Positions 49,779 to 58,906 of a stretch of DNA of 64,000 bases are shown here, one piece after another. Every line of letters begins with the position of its first letter. Position 1 is the stretch's first letter. Position numbers and translations under genes: made by a program. Under the pieces are notes generated by a model. That model had not been told where the DNA came from, did no database searches, and saw only the letters and a list, made by a program, of their open reading frames with translations. Source of the stretch: Cupriavidus pauculus (GTDB taxonomy: Bacteria > Pseudomonadota > Gammaproteobacteria > Burkholderiales > Burkholderiaceae); the NCBI RefSeq assembly GCF_008693385.1, contig NZ_CP044065.1:3100001-3164000 (forward strand). The letters are read 5' to 3'.

Positions 49779-49814
49779 CAAAAAAACGCCCTCGCCTTTC
49801 GGCAGAGGGCGTTT
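49779..49814. terminator. bidirectional terminator between the M20 peptidase gene and fsr
   Basis: AAACGCCCTC (49783-49792) pairs with GAGGGCGTTT (49804-49813) over ten bases. On the minus strand (fsr side) it is followed by seven T; on the plus strand only TTTG follows. Confidence 0.85.
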
Positions 49815-49831
49815 GTCCGCAGGCGCGGCTG

Positions 49832-51055
49832 TCAGGCGACCGCGCGCTTTCGCAGATCCGGCAGGAACACGGCCAGCAGGCCCAGCAGCGGCAGGTACGC
49901 GCAGAGACGGTAGACCGACGTGATGCCGTGCGTATCGGCGAGGTGGCCCAGCACCGCGGCGCCGATGCCGCCCATGCCGAACGCGAAGCCGAAGAACAGC
50001 CCGGACACCATGCCCACCTTGCCCGGAATCAGTTCCTGCGCGAACACGAGGATCGCCGAGAACGCCGAGGCCAGGATAAAACCGATGACCACCGTCAGCA
50101 CGCCGGTCCAGAACAGGTTCGCGTGCGGCAGCAGCAGCGTGAATGGCGCCACCCCGAGAATCGAGGCCCAGATCACCTGCTTGCGTCCGACGCGGTCGCC
50201 GATCGGACCGCCGAGGATCGTGCCGGCCGCCACCGCGAACAGGAACAGGAACAGGTACACCTGCGACGACTGGCGCGTGAGCCCGAACTTCTCCATGAGA
50301 TAGAACGTGTAGTACGTGTTCAGGCTCGCCATGTAGAAGTACTTGGAGAAGATCAGCAGCAGCAGCACCGCGATCGCGCGCACGACCGTCGAGGTCGGCA
50401 GCTTCGCCACGGCGCCGGCGGCCTTCTTCTTGCCCGCGCGTTCGGCCAGATGACGGCCGTACCAGCCGCCGATCTGCCACAGCACGGCGATCGCGATCAC
50501 GGCCGCCACGGAGAACCACGCGACATTGCCCTGCGTGTGGACGATCCATGCGGCCAGCAGCGGACCCATCGCACTGCCGCCATTGCCGCCGACCTGGAAG
50601 ATCGACTGCGCCAGACCGTGCTTGCCGCCCGATGCCAGGCGCGCCACGCGCGACGACTCCGGATGGAAGATCGAGGAGCCCGTGCCCACCAGCGCGGCGG
50701 CCACCAGCAGCACGCCGTAGGTCGGCGCCACGGACAGCAGCAGCAGGCCGCCGAGCGTGAAGCCCATGCCGATGGCCAGCGAATGCGGCTTGGGATGCTT
50801 GTCGGTGTACAGGCCGACGATGGGCTGCAGCAGCGAGGCCGTGATCTGATAGGTCAGCGTCAGCAGGCCGATCTGCGTGAAGCTCAGGTTGAAGCCCCCC
50901 TTGAGCATCGGGTAGATCGCCAGAATCAGCGACTGGATCATGTCGTTGAGGAAGTGCGCGAAGCTGATCGCGTACAACACGCGGAAGCGCGTGCCCTCCT
51001 CCTTCTGCTGCGCCGCGCCGGCGGCGGCCTGGGCGGTATGGACGGTGGTGGTCAT
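49832..51055 (-). CDS. fsr: MFS efflux transporter, fosmidomycin-resistance type
   Basis: This 407-residue, 12-helix MFS protein resembles Fsr (fosmidomycin resistance): FAHFLNDMIQSLILAIYPML, LQPIVGLYTDKHPKPHSLAI and GSSIFHPESSRVARLASGGK. Fsr exports fosmidomycin and perhaps other phosphonates or metabolites, but native substrate is unknown. It is divergent from an AraC-family regulator across 142 bases with an inverted repeat, so local control is likely. Confidence 0.9.
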   Translation of the reverse strand: MTTTVHTAQAAAGAAQQKEEGTRFRVLYAISFAHFLNDMIQSLILAIYPMLKGGFNLSFTQIGLLTLTYQITASLLQPIVGLYTDKHPKPHSLAIGMGFTLGGLLLLSVAPTYGVLLVAAALVGTGSSIFHPESSRVARLASGGKHGLAQSIFQVGGNGGSAMGPLLAAWIVHTQGNVAWFSVAAVIAIAVLWQIGGWYGRHLAERAGKKKAAGAVAKLPTSTVVRAIAVLLLLIFSKYFYMASLNTYYTFYLMEKFGLTRQSSQVYLFLFLFAVAAGTILGGPIGDRVGRKQVIWASILGVAPFTLLLPHANLFWTGVLTVVIGFILASAFSAILVFAQELIPGKVGMVSGLFFGFAFGMGGIGAAVLGHLADTHGITSVYRLCAYLPLLGLLAVFLPDLRKRAVA

Positions 51056-51097
51056 GGTGCGGGGGGCTCATTGGCCCGGTTGTCTCGCTGGGAATCC

Positions 51098-51124
51098 TTG
51101 GAAATTTCTGGGAACCTTTTCCAA
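51098..51124. promoter_or_regulatory. inverted repeat between fsr and the AraC gene
   Basis: TTGGAAA (51098-51104) and TTTCCAA (51118-51124) are perfect seven-base arms around 13 bases in the shared promoter region. It is a candidate site for the divergent AraC-type regulator. GGGAA also repeats between the arms. Confidence 0.45.
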
Positions 51125-51197
51125 CTGTCCGCAGATGCTAAATGGCAAAACAGCGCCTGTCCTGCGAGAATGGGGGCGCGACCTTGGAGAAAAGGAC

Positions 51198-52010
51198 ATG
51201 CCCACAGGCAAAACCGCCCCGACCCCCGCGCGCGCGGACTCCCACGCGCCCTCGCCCGCCTATCTGCAGTTCGACCGCAGCCCGATGCCGGTCACGGCCA
51301 TGGCGGCCGACTATGCGGCAGGCCACGAGACCAAGCCGCACCAGCATCCCCACGCGCAGCTCGTCCATGCGGTGCACGGCGTGATGGTCGTCAACACGGC
51401 GCAGGGCCAGTGGCTCGTCCCGCCCACGCGCGGCATGTGGATGCCGGGCAATACCACCCACTGGATCCGCATGGCCAGCCGCGTGCAGATGCGGACCGCC
51501 TATATCCGTCCCGATGCCGCGCCGGACCTGCTCACCCAATGCACGGTGCTCGGCATCTCCCCGCTGCTGCGCGAACTGATCCTCGCGGCGATCGACATCC
51601 CCCTGCCCTATGCGGACGACTCGCGCGACGGACGGCTGATGCGGCTGCTGCTGGACGAGGTGTTGCGCGTGCCGACGCTGCCGCTGCATCTGCCACGGCC
51701 CGACGACGCGGGGCTGCGGGAAATCTGCGAGGAAATCGTGGAGACGCCCGATTCCGATCTGACGCTCGTGGACTGGGGCGCGCGCCTCGGGCTCGATCCC
51801 AAGACGATCCAGCGCCGGTTCGCGCGCGAGACGGGCATGACGTTCGGGCAGTGGCGCCAGCAGGCGCGGCTGCTCGCGGCGCTGGAAAAACTGGCCGCGG
51901 GAGAGAAGGTGGTGGATATCGCGCTGGACCTCGGCTACGACAGCCCCAGCGCGTTCGCGACGATGTTCAAGCGGCAGTTCGGCGTGCCGCCGAGCGCGTT
52001 CTTCCGATAG
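51198..52010 (+). CDS. AraC-family transcriptional regulator
   Basis: This 270-residue regulator has an N-terminal cupin-like effector domain (about residues 25-120, KPHQHPHAQLVHAVHGVMVV) and a C-terminal AraC helix-turn-helix pair (about 175-270, with GLDPKTIQRRFARETGMTFG and DLGYDSPSAFATMFKRQFGV). It is divergent from fsr and starts with a GGAGAAAAGGA ribosome region. It probably controls fsr in response to a small ligand. Confidence 0.9.
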   Translation: MPTGKTAPTPARADSHAPSPAYLQFDRSPMPVTAMAADYAAGHETKPHQHPHAQLVHAVHGVMVVNTAQGQWLVPPTRGMWMPGNTTHWIRMASRVQMRTAYIRPDAAPDLLTQCTVLGISPLLRELILAAIDIPLPYADDSRDGRLMRLLLDEVLRVPTLPLHLPRPDDAGLREICEEIVETPDSDLTLVDWGARLGLDPKTIQRRFARETGMTFGQWRQQARLLAALEKLAAGEKVVDIALDLGYDSPSAFATMFKRQFGVPPSAFFR

Positions 52011-52017
52011 CGGCCGG

Positions 52018-53295
52018 TCAGGCCTCGTCCGAGAGGTAACGCTCGACCAGGCGCGTCCAGTACGCGGCGCCCACGGTCAGATTCTCGTCGTTGAAGTCGT
52101 ACCCCGCGTTATGCAGCAGCGGCTGGTTCGCGCCATTGCCCATGCGCACGAAGCAGCCCGGGCGCTGCTGCAGGAAGTACGCGAAGTCCTCGCTGCCCGC
52201 GATGCGATGGAAGTTGCCGATCGCGCGTTCCGGCCCCACGAGTTCCTCGGCGACCTGCTGCGCGAACGCCGTCTCGCGCTCGCTGTTCACGAGCACCGGA
52301 TAGCCGCGCACGTAGTCGATCTCCACGGTCGCGCCATAGCCTTCGGCATGCGCGGTGGCCAGCTGGCGGATGCGCGCCTCCATCGACGCCCTCACCTCGG
52401 CGCTGAACGAGCGCACGCTGATTTCCATGCGCGCGCTGTCGGGAATCACGTTCGGGGCGTGGCCCGCATGCAGCGTGCCGATGGTCACCACCGCGGTCTC
52501 GTTCGGATCGACGTTACGCGCCACGACCGACTGCAATGCCATGACGAGGCTGCCCGCGACGAGAATCGGATCGATGGCCTGATGCGGACGCGCGGCATGG
52601 CCGCCCTTGCCACGGATCGTGATGGCCACCGTATCGCACGCGGCCATGAACGGCCCCGCGCGGAACATGAACGTCCCCGCTTCCACGCCCGGATGGTTGT
52701 GCAGGCCGAAGATCGCGTCGCAGGGGAATCGCTCGAACAGGCCATCGGCGAGCATGCGCTCTGCCCCGCCGCCCGCGCCGATTTCCTCGGCCGGCTGGAA
52801 GATCAGGTTCACGGTGCCGTCGAACTGGCGCGTGCGCGCAAGCTGGCGGGCCGCGCCCAGCAGCACGGTGGTGTGACCATCGTGGCCGCACGCGTGCATC
52901 TTGCCTTCATGCACGCTGGCGTACGGCAGTCCCGACCGCTCGTGGATCGGCAGCGCATCCATATCGGCGCGGATGCCCACGCTGCGGCGGCTCTGGCCGT
53001 TTCGCAGCGTGCCGACCACGCCGGTCCCGCCCACGTTGCGCGTGACCTCGTAGCCCCACGCCTCGAGCCGGCTCGCGACGAGTTCCGAGGTGTGGAGCTC
53101 GTTGAACGCGAGTTCCGGGTGCTGGTGGATGTGGCGCCGGATGTCCTGCAGCTCGGCCCGGCTGTCGAGCGTGTCGTGCAGCGTGCAGAAGTGGCGGGGC
53201 TTGAAAGGCTTGTCGGCGGAGGTACCGTCGGCATCGGGTTCGTCGAGCTGAACCGTCTTCAATATCGACTCTATTTCGGGGGCGTGTTCGGACAT
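52018..53295 (-). CDS. M20-family amidohydrolase (hippurate hydrolase/HipO-like)
   Basis: This 425-residue protein is an M20D-type amidohydrolase that cleaves N-acyl amino acids. Motifs are IRADMDALPIHE, the metal site GKMHACGHDGHTTVLLGAA, FQPAEEIGAGG and SEDFAYFLQQRPGC. The first ~45 residues (MSEHAPEIESILKTVQLDEP onward) are an acidic extension before the usual family start near HDTLDSRAELQDIRRHIH, so a later start is possible. It ends seven bases after the convergent AraC gene. There is no transporter in its operon. Confidence 0.9.
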   Translation of the reverse strand: MSEHAPEIESILKTVQLDEPDADGTSADKPFKPRHFCTLHDTLDSRAELQDIRRHIHQHPELAFNELHTSELVASRLEAWGYEVTRNVGGTGVVGTLRNGQSRRSVGIRADMDALPIHERSGLPYASVHEGKMHACGHDGHTTVLLGAARQLARTRQFDGTVNLIFQPAEEIGAGGGAERMLADGLFERFPCDAIFGLHNHPGVEAGTFMFRAGPFMAACDTVAITIRGKGGHAARPHQAIDPILVAGSLVMALQSVVARNVDPNETAVVTIGTLHAGHAPNVIPDSARMEISVRSFSAEVRASMEARIRQLATAHAEGYGATVEIDYVRGYPVLVNSERETAFAQQVAEELVGPERAIGNFHRIAGSEDFAYFLQQRPGCFVRMGNGANQPLLHNAGYDFNDENLTVGAAYWTRLVERYLSDEA

Positions 53296-53532
53296 GGCGT
53301 GGGCTCTCGTCTTGTGACAGCGTTGATTTCAGTGTGTCACGTGAAATCCGCAGATAAAACCCCGATTGCGGATTTCGTGCGGATGCGCCCCAAATCGCCG
53401 CAAAACTGTTGCCCGCACGGAACGCTTTGCAAGGAAACGCGACGCTTTGTATGAAGACGTTTCAGCGGGGAACCTCGTTGACAGACATTCCCCGCACCCA
53501 AGTCGGTGCATGACCGACAGACAGTCCGCGTT

Positions 53533-54381
53533 CTAGCGCTCGCCGTAGGGCACCACGAGCTGGGTCTGCACGCCGAGACCCTCGATATGCAGACGCATCG
53601 TGTCGCCCGCGTTCAGGTAGCGCGGCGGCTTGAAGCCCATGCCGACGCCCGGCGGCGTGCCCGTGGCGATGAGGTCGCCGGGCATCAGCGTCATGAAGCG
53701 GCTGACGTAGCTGACCACGGTGGCCACGTCGAACACCATCGTCGCGGTGGAGCCCTTCTGCATGCGTTCGCCGTTCACATCGAGCCACATGGCGAGCTTC
53801 TGCGGGTCCGCCACCTCGTCGCGCGTCACGAGCCACGGCCCCACGGGACAGAACGTGTCGCAGCCCTTGCCCTTGTCCCAGGTGCCGCCGCGCTCCAGTT
53901 GAAACTCGCGTTCGGACACATCGTTGACCACGCAGTATCCGGCCACGTGGTCCAGCGCCGATTCGCGCGATACGTTGCGCGCCGTCGTGCCGATGACCAC
54001 CCCGAGCTCCACTTCCCAGTCGCTCTTCTCGGAGCCGAACGGCAGCATCACGGGATCGTCCGGGCCGTTCAGGGACGTGGTCGCCTTCAGGAAGACGATC
54101 GGCTCGGCCGGCAGCGCCATGCCCGCCTCGGCCGCATGGTCCGCGTAGTTGAGCCCGATCGCGATGATCTTGCCGATGCCGGTCCAGGGCACGCCATGGC
54201 GCTGGCTGTCCACGAGCGGCAGGCTCGCCGGATCGATCCTGGCCAGCTTCGCGAGCGCCGCAGGCGAGAGTTCCTGCGGACCGATGTCTCCAATCACGCC
54301 CGAGAGGTCGCGGACGCGGCCGTCGCTGTCGACGAGGCCCGGGCGCTCCGCACCGGGATGCCCAACACGTACGAGCTTCAT
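53533..54381 (-). CDS. fumarylacetoacetate hydrolase (FAH)-family protein
   Basis: This 282-residue protein belongs to the FAH superfamily. Its C-terminal catalytic domain has the acidic metal site EKSDWEVELGVVIG, the lid GYCVVNDVSEREFQLERGG and TPPGVGMGFKPPRYLNAGD. Members hydrolyse carbon-carbon bonds of beta-diketo acids, decarboxylate oxaloacetate, or act on ureidoglycolate; which applies here is unknown. It starts 67 bases downstream of the glutathione peroxidase gene. Four 9-base repeats lie directly before its ribosome site. Confidence 0.9.
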   Translation of the reverse strand: MKLVRVGHPGAERPGLVDSDGRVRDLSGVIGDIGPQELSPAALAKLARIDPASLPLVDSQRHGVPWTGIGKIIAIGLNYADHAAEAGMALPAEPIVFLKATTSLNGPDDPVMLPFGSEKSDWEVELGVVIGTTARNVSRESALDHVAGYCVVNDVSEREFQLERGGTWDKGKGCDTFCPVGPWLVTRDEVADPQKLAMWLDVNGERMQKGSTATMVFDVATVVSYVSRFMTLMPGDLIATGTPPGVGMGFKPPRYLNAGDTMRLHIEGLGVQTQLVVPYGER

Positions 54382-54391
54382 TGTTTTCCTT

Positions 54392-54427
54392 TTGCGATGG
54401 TTGCGATGGTTGCGATGGTTGCGATGG
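54392..54427. repeat. four perfect tandem copies of a 9-base unit
   Basis: TTGCGATGG is repeated four times without a mismatch between the glutathione peroxidase stop and the FAH gene. On the minus strand the array ends just before the AAGGA ribosome site of the FAH gene. Copy-number change would alter the leader, not a protein. Confidence 0.9.
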
Positions 54428-54448
54428 TCAGTGGCGCGCCGGCAGCGT

Positions 54449-55075
54449 TCAGCGCGCGCCCAGGAGTTGCTCGATCCTGCCGACGAGCTGCCTGTCGTCC
54501 GGCTTCGTCTTGCTGTCGTAGCTGCCGACCACCTGCCCGTTCCGGTCGATCAGGTACTTGTAGAAGTTCCACTTCGGCGCGGTGCCGGTCTCCCTGGCCA
54601 GCAGCGCGTACATCGGGTTCGCCTCGCCGCCGCGCACGTGGGTCTTGCCCAGCATCGGAAACTTGACGCCATACGTGTTGTAGCAGAAGTCGGAGATTTC
54701 CTTCTCCGAGCCGGGCTCCTGCGAGAAGTCGTTCGAGGGGAAGCCCAGCACCACGAGGCCACGCTCGCGATACTTGCCGTACAGCGCCTCGAGCCCCTCG
54801 TACTGGGGCGTGAATCCGCAATAACTGGCGGTGTTGACCACGAGCACGACCTTGCCCGCGTACTGGCAGAGATTCTGCGGGGCCTCGTCCTGCAGGCGCG
54901 GGAACTTGAAGTTCAGCGAGGCCGGGCAGGCGCCGGCCGCGGGGCTCGTGGCGGGGCTGGCGGCGCCGGCGTTAGTTGCAGGTTTGTCGGCCGCCTGCGC
55001 GGGCAAGGCGGCCATCGTCGCGGCCGCCGCCAGGGCGGCGCCGGCTGACAGCATGGCGGAAAGCGTACGGGTCAT
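54449..55075 (-). CDS. exported glutathione peroxidase-family protein
   Basis: This 208-residue protein has a signal peptide (to about residue 29), an Ala/Thr linker and a glutathione peroxidase fold. The active site has Cys86 (NTASYCGFTPQYEGL, Cys instead of selenocysteine), Gln119 (GFPSNDFSQEPG) and Trp169-Asn170 (KWNFYKYL). It likely reduces peroxides in the periplasm with thioredoxin-like donors. The ATG at 55075 has a GGAGAA ribosome site; an ATG 16 codons upstream is less likely. The FAH gene follows. Confidence 0.9.
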   Translation of the reverse strand: MTRTLSAMLSAGAALAAAATMAALPAQAADKPATNAGAASPATSPAAGACPASLNFKFPRLQDEAPQNLCQYAGKVVLVVNTASYCGFTPQYEGLEALYGKYRERGLVVLGFPSNDFSQEPGSEKEISDFCYNTYGVKFPMLGKTHVRGGEANPMYALLARETGTAPKWNFYKYLIDRNGQVVGSYDSKTKPDDRQLVGRIEQLLGAR

Positions 55076-55150
55076 GGCGGCATTCTCCGGTTCAGGAACC
55101 TTCCGGTTCGGGGATCGCGCCAAGTGTACTGTTCCTGCGGGCGATCCGCC

Positions 55151-56755
55151 TCAGTCCATCATCGCGGTCTTCGCATGCTCGGTGACGCTGCCGCGCAGTT
55201 CGAGGTCCGGCATGCGGCGGACGATCACGAGGGCGACGATCGCGGCCAGCGCGCCTGCCGCGAAGATCAGGTGGAAGCCCGACTCCACGCCGCCGGCCAG
55301 CGCCTGGCGCGCGGCCGGCGACAGGTGCGCCATGGCCTCGCTCCCGTGGCGCAGCGCGCCGAGGTCGAGCGACTCGGCAATGCCCGCCCGCGTCATCGCC
55401 GTGCGGAACTCGAGCGCCAGCAGCGTGCCCGCCAGGGCGCCGCCGATGGCGCTGCCGAGCGAACGGATAACGAGCAACGCGCCCGTGCCCGAGCCCATGT
55501 CGCGGCGTTCGAGCGCGTTCTGGACGCCGATCAGCGTGCCGACCATGGTCGTGCCGAGGCCGACACCGGCGATCGTCATGGCGATCAGCACCAAGACGGT
55601 CGGCACGGCGGGCGTCGCGGCCGCCAGCGCGATCAGGCCGATAGCCGCGGCGACGTAGCCCCCGGTCAGGATGCCGCGCATGCGGCCGACGCGCGGCGCG
55701 AGCCACGCCACCACGAGGTTGCCGGCCACGGTGGACAGCAGGAACGGCACCACGAGCAGGCCCGACATCGATGCGTCGGCGCCGCGCACGAGCTGGAACA
55801 GCAGCGGAAGCGCGAAGATGCAGAGGAAGATATTGAGCGCCGACATCGCCGATGCGCCCACGCCCATCACATAGGCGCGGTTATGGAACAGGCGCGGCGC
55901 GAGCATCGGATCGGGCGCGCGGCGTTCCTGCCACGCGAGCAGCGCGAGCGCGATGGCGGTAATGCCGAGCAGCGCGCCCATCTCGGGCGAGATCCAGTCG
56001 AATGCGTCGCCGGCCCAGCTCATGCCGAGCAGGAACGCGACGATCGCCACCGCGAGCAGCAGCGCGCCGAGCCAGTCCACGCGGACTGCGCCGCCGCGGG
56101 GGCGCAGATGCGCGAGGCCGCGGTAGCACATGGCCATGGCGAGCGCGCCGAGCGGCACGTTGATCCAGAACAGCCAGCGCCACGACATATGGTCCGAGAC
56201 CCAGCCGCCGACGAGCGGACCGGCGATCGACGCCATGGCCCACACCATCGCCAGATACCCCTGGTAGCGGCCGCGCTGGCGCGGCGCCACCACATCGGCG
56301 ATCGCGGCCTGCGCCAGCGACATCAGGCCGCCGCCGCCCACGCCCTGCAGCGCGCGGAACAGGATCAGCTGCGATAGCGACTGGGCGAGCGCGCAGGCCA
56401 CCGAGGCCACCACGAACAGCGAGATCGCGATCATCAGCAGCCGGCGCCGTCCGAAACTGTCCGAGAGCTTGCCGTAGAGCGGCGTCGTGACCGTCGAGAC
56501 GATCAGGTATGCGGTCACGATCCACGACAGATGCCCAAACCCGTTCAGGTCGTTCGCGATGGCCGGCACCGCTGGAATGACCACGGTCTGGTCCAGCGCG
56601 GCGAGCAGGATACACAGCACGATGCCGCCGATCACGCGCATGATCGCGCCGTGATCGAGTTGCTCGTGGCTGGCGTGGGCTGCGGGAGAGTGGGAAGACG
56701 ACCCGCCAGCCTCTGCGGTGGGCTGTGCGGTTTGAGCGGACAAAGGCGGGGACAT
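55151..56755 (-). CDS. DHA2-family MFS drug exporter (EmrB/QacA-like)
   Basis: This 534-residue, 14-helix transporter has the DHA2 motif A region YGKLSDSFGRRRLL, the motif C-like GVGGGGLMSLAQAAIADVV and a start LLAALDQTVVIPAVPAI typical of EmrB/QacA exporters. The first ~35 residues are a polar tail. No periplasmic adaptor (emrA) gene is adjacent, so it probably works as a single-component exporter. No local regulator is seen. The substrate is unknown. Confidence 0.9.
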   Translation of the reverse strand: MSPPLSAQTAQPTAEAGGSSSHSPAAHASHEQLDHGAIMRVIGGIVLCILLAALDQTVVIPAVPAIANDLNGFGHLSWIVTAYLIVSTVTTPLYGKLSDSFGRRRLLMIAISLFVVASVACALAQSLSQLILFRALQGVGGGGLMSLAQAAIADVVAPRQRGRYQGYLAMVWAMASIAGPLVGGWVSDHMSWRWLFWINVPLGALAMAMCYRGLAHLRPRGGAVRVDWLGALLLAVAIVAFLLGMSWAGDAFDWISPEMGALLGITAIALALLAWQERRAPDPMLAPRLFHNRAYVMGVGASAMSALNIFLCIFALPLLFQLVRGADASMSGLLVVPFLLSTVAGNLVVAWLAPRVGRMRGILTGGYVAAAIGLIALAAATPAVPTVLVLIAMTIAGVGLGTTMVGTLIGVQNALERRDMGSGTGALLVIRSLGSAIGGALAGTLLALEFRTAMTRAGIAESLDLGALRHGSEAMAHLSPAARQALAGGVESGFHLIFAAGALAAIVALVIVRRMPDLELRGSVTEHAKTAMMD

Positions 56756-56874
56756 CAGGCGCGGCCTTATTCAGTAATCGCATAATTATATGCGTCTACC
56801 GAACGGTGGCGGCGCCTGCTTTAAACAATCGGAACGGCGGACGAATAGCGGCGGGCTATCTGGTTCGCGCCGCC

Positions 56875-57315
56875 TCAGTGGACGTTGCCGGAGATGTAGT
56901 GTTCCAGTTGCTCGATGATGAATTTCTGCTCGGAGATGATGTCCTTCACGAGATCGCCGATCGACAGCATGCCGACGAGTTCGTCGCCGTCCATCACCGG
57001 CAGGTGGCGCAGGCGATGGCGCGTCATCAGCGCCATGCAGTCATCGGTGCTCTGGTCCGCGCGCACATAGATCACCGAGCTCGTCATGATCTCGCGCACC
57101 AGCGTCTCGCGCGACGTGCGCTGCATCAGGATCACCTTGCGCGCGTAATCGCGCTCGCTGAGGATGCCGACGATCTTGTTTTGCTCCATGACGAGCAACG
57201 CGCCGATCCCTTTTTCCGCCATCAGCTGCAGCGCGGCGTACACCGTCGCTACCGGCGGGATGCTGAAGATGGCTTGCGTTGGCTTCGATTCCAGAACCTG
57301 CCGTGCGGTTTTCAT
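56875..57315 (-). CDS. CBS-domain pair protein
   Basis: This 146-residue protein is almost entirely two CBS domains (about residues 8-65 and 75-130), with LQLMAEKGIGALLVMEQNKI and ALMTRHRLRHLPVMDGDELV. CBS pairs bind adenosine ligands and regulate partners or act as sensors. The ATG at 57315 (MKTARQVLESK) has a GGAGT ribosome site; a frame open 18 codons upstream is not conserved. It stands alone between the DHA2 exporter and dbpA. Confidence 0.88.
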   Translation of the reverse strand: MKTARQVLESKPTQAIFSIPPVATVYAALQLMAEKGIGALLVMEQNKIVGILSERDYARKVILMQRTSRETLVREIMTSSVIYVRADQSTDDCMALMTRHRLRHLPVMDGDELVGMLSIGDLVKDIISEQKFIIEQLEHYISGNVH

Positions 57316-57485
57316 ACCCACTCCTCGTTCGGTCTCTTGCGTCTGGGACATCCGTGCGGCACCGCGCAAAACGCCGCCGGCCGTCTCTCCAGATTAGCAA
57401 AGGATCGGCGGCGCTTACAGGGTGACTTGTACGAATCTTGTCACGGGACGTAAGCTCCGCTGAGGCTTTTGCATCACTCGGCGAA

Positions 57486-58880
57486 TCACTCCGTGAGCAT
57501 GCGCACCTTGACCTTGCGGCCCTTGACCTTGACCTCGTTGAGCTTGCGGACGGCTTCGCGGCCGATGGCGCGATCGACGGCGATATACGTGGACATCTCC
57601 ATCACGTTGATCTTGCCGATCTGTTCCTTCGCAAAGCCCGCGTCGCCGGTCAGCGCGCCGAGCAGGTCGCCCGGACGGTACTTTTCCTTGCGGCCGCCAA
57701 GCATCTGCAGCGTCACCATGGGCGGCAGCAGCCGCTCGGTGCCCGTGGGCAGCAGTTCCGCCACCGCGTGCCATTCGAACTCGCCGCCGTGGTGCTGCTC
57801 CAGATTCCCCACGCGGCCCATCTCGTTCATGCTGACCAGCGTGAACGCCCAGCCTTCGGCATCGGCGCGGCCCGTGCGGCCGACCCGGTGCACATGCACC
57901 TCGGGGTCGGGCGTGACGTCGACGTTGATCACGGCCTCCAGCTGCGAGATATCGAGACCCCGCGCCGCCACGTCGGTGGCGACGAGGATGGAGCAGCTGC
58001 GGTTGGCAAACTGCACGAGCACCTGGTCGCGGTCGCGCTGGTCGAGCTCGCCATGCAGCGCGAGGGCCTGGTAGCCCTGCGCGCGCAGCAGATCGACGAG
58101 GTCGCGGCAGCGTGCCTTCGTATTGCAGAAGGCGAGGGTGCTGGCGGGGCGGTAATGCTCGAGCAGCCGCGCCACGGTGTTCAGGCGCTGGCCTTCCTCG
58201 ATCTCGTAGAAGCGCTGGCGGATCTTGCCGGGCGCATGCTGCTCGGCCACCTTGATCTCGCGCGGCTTGCGCATGAACTGCTGCGCAAGCTTCTCGATGC
58301 CCGGCGGATAGGTCGCCGAGAACAGCAGCGTCTGGCGTTCCTTCGGGCAATGGCGCGCGACGAAGGCGATGTCATCGACGAAGCCCATGTCGAGCATGCG
58401 GTCGGCTTCGTCGAGCACCAGCGTGTTGATCGCGCGCATATCGAGGCTGCCGCGCTCGATATGGTCCATGAGCCGGCCCGGCGTGCCCACCACGATATGG
58501 GCCCCGTGGATCAGGCTATCGACCTGCGGGCGCATCGGCGAGCCGCCGCACAGCGTCAGGACCTTGATGTTCTCCTCGGCGCGGGCCAGGCGGCGGACCT
58601 CCTGCGTGACCTGATCCGCGAGTTCGCGCGTGGGGCACATGACGAGGGCCTGCACATCGAAGCGGCGCGCGTCCAGGCGGTGGAGCAGGGCGAGCGCGAA
58701 CGCGGCGGTCTTGCCGCTGCCGGTACGGGCCTGCGCGATCAGATCCTCGCCAGCGAGCGCGGCGGGCAGGCTCGCGGCCTGGATCGGCGTCATGGTGTCG
58801 TAGCCGAGCTGCGCAAGGGTGGCCAGCGTGCCGGCCGACAGGGGCAGGGTGGAGAAGAGGGGTTCGGATGCGGAAGTCAT
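57486..58880 (-). CDS. dbpA: ATP-dependent RNA helicase DbpA
   Basis: DbpA is a DEAD-box helicase for 23S rRNA helix 92 in large-subunit assembly. The 464-residue protein has Q motif, motif I ARTGSGKTAAF, motif II LDEADRM, motif III SATYPPG and motif VI VHRVGRTGRA. A C-terminal DbpA RNA-binding domain (about 390-464) is present. A DUF72 gene lies just upstream (26-base gap), so the three genes MazG-like, DUF72 and dbpA may be one operon. Confidence 0.92.
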   Translation of the reverse strand: MTSASEPLFSTLPLSAGTLATLAQLGYDTMTPIQAASLPAALAGEDLIAQARTGSGKTAAFALALLHRLDARRFDVQALVMCPTRELADQVTQEVRRLARAEENIKVLTLCGGSPMRPQVDSLIHGAHIVVGTPGRLMDHIERGSLDMRAINTLVLDEADRMLDMGFVDDIAFVARHCPKERQTLLFSATYPPGIEKLAQQFMRKPREIKVAEQHAPGKIRQRFYEIEEGQRLNTVARLLEHYRPASTLAFCNTKARCRDLVDLLRAQGYQALALHGELDQRDRDQVLVQFANRSCSILVATDVAARGLDISQLEAVINVDVTPDPEVHVHRVGRTGRADAEGWAFTLVSMNEMGRVGNLEQHHGGEFEWHAVAELLPTGTERLLPPMVTLQMLGGRKEKYRPGDLLGALTGDAGFAKEQIGKINVMEMSTYIAVDRAIGREAVRKLNEVKVKGRKVKVRMLTE

Positions 58881-58906
58881 GCCGGATTATAGGCGGGCCG
58901 GCGCCT

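Noticed and set aside
54392..54427. CRISPR-like array.
   Set aside because: The 9-base units are directly adjacent with no spacers, so it is a simple tandem repeat.
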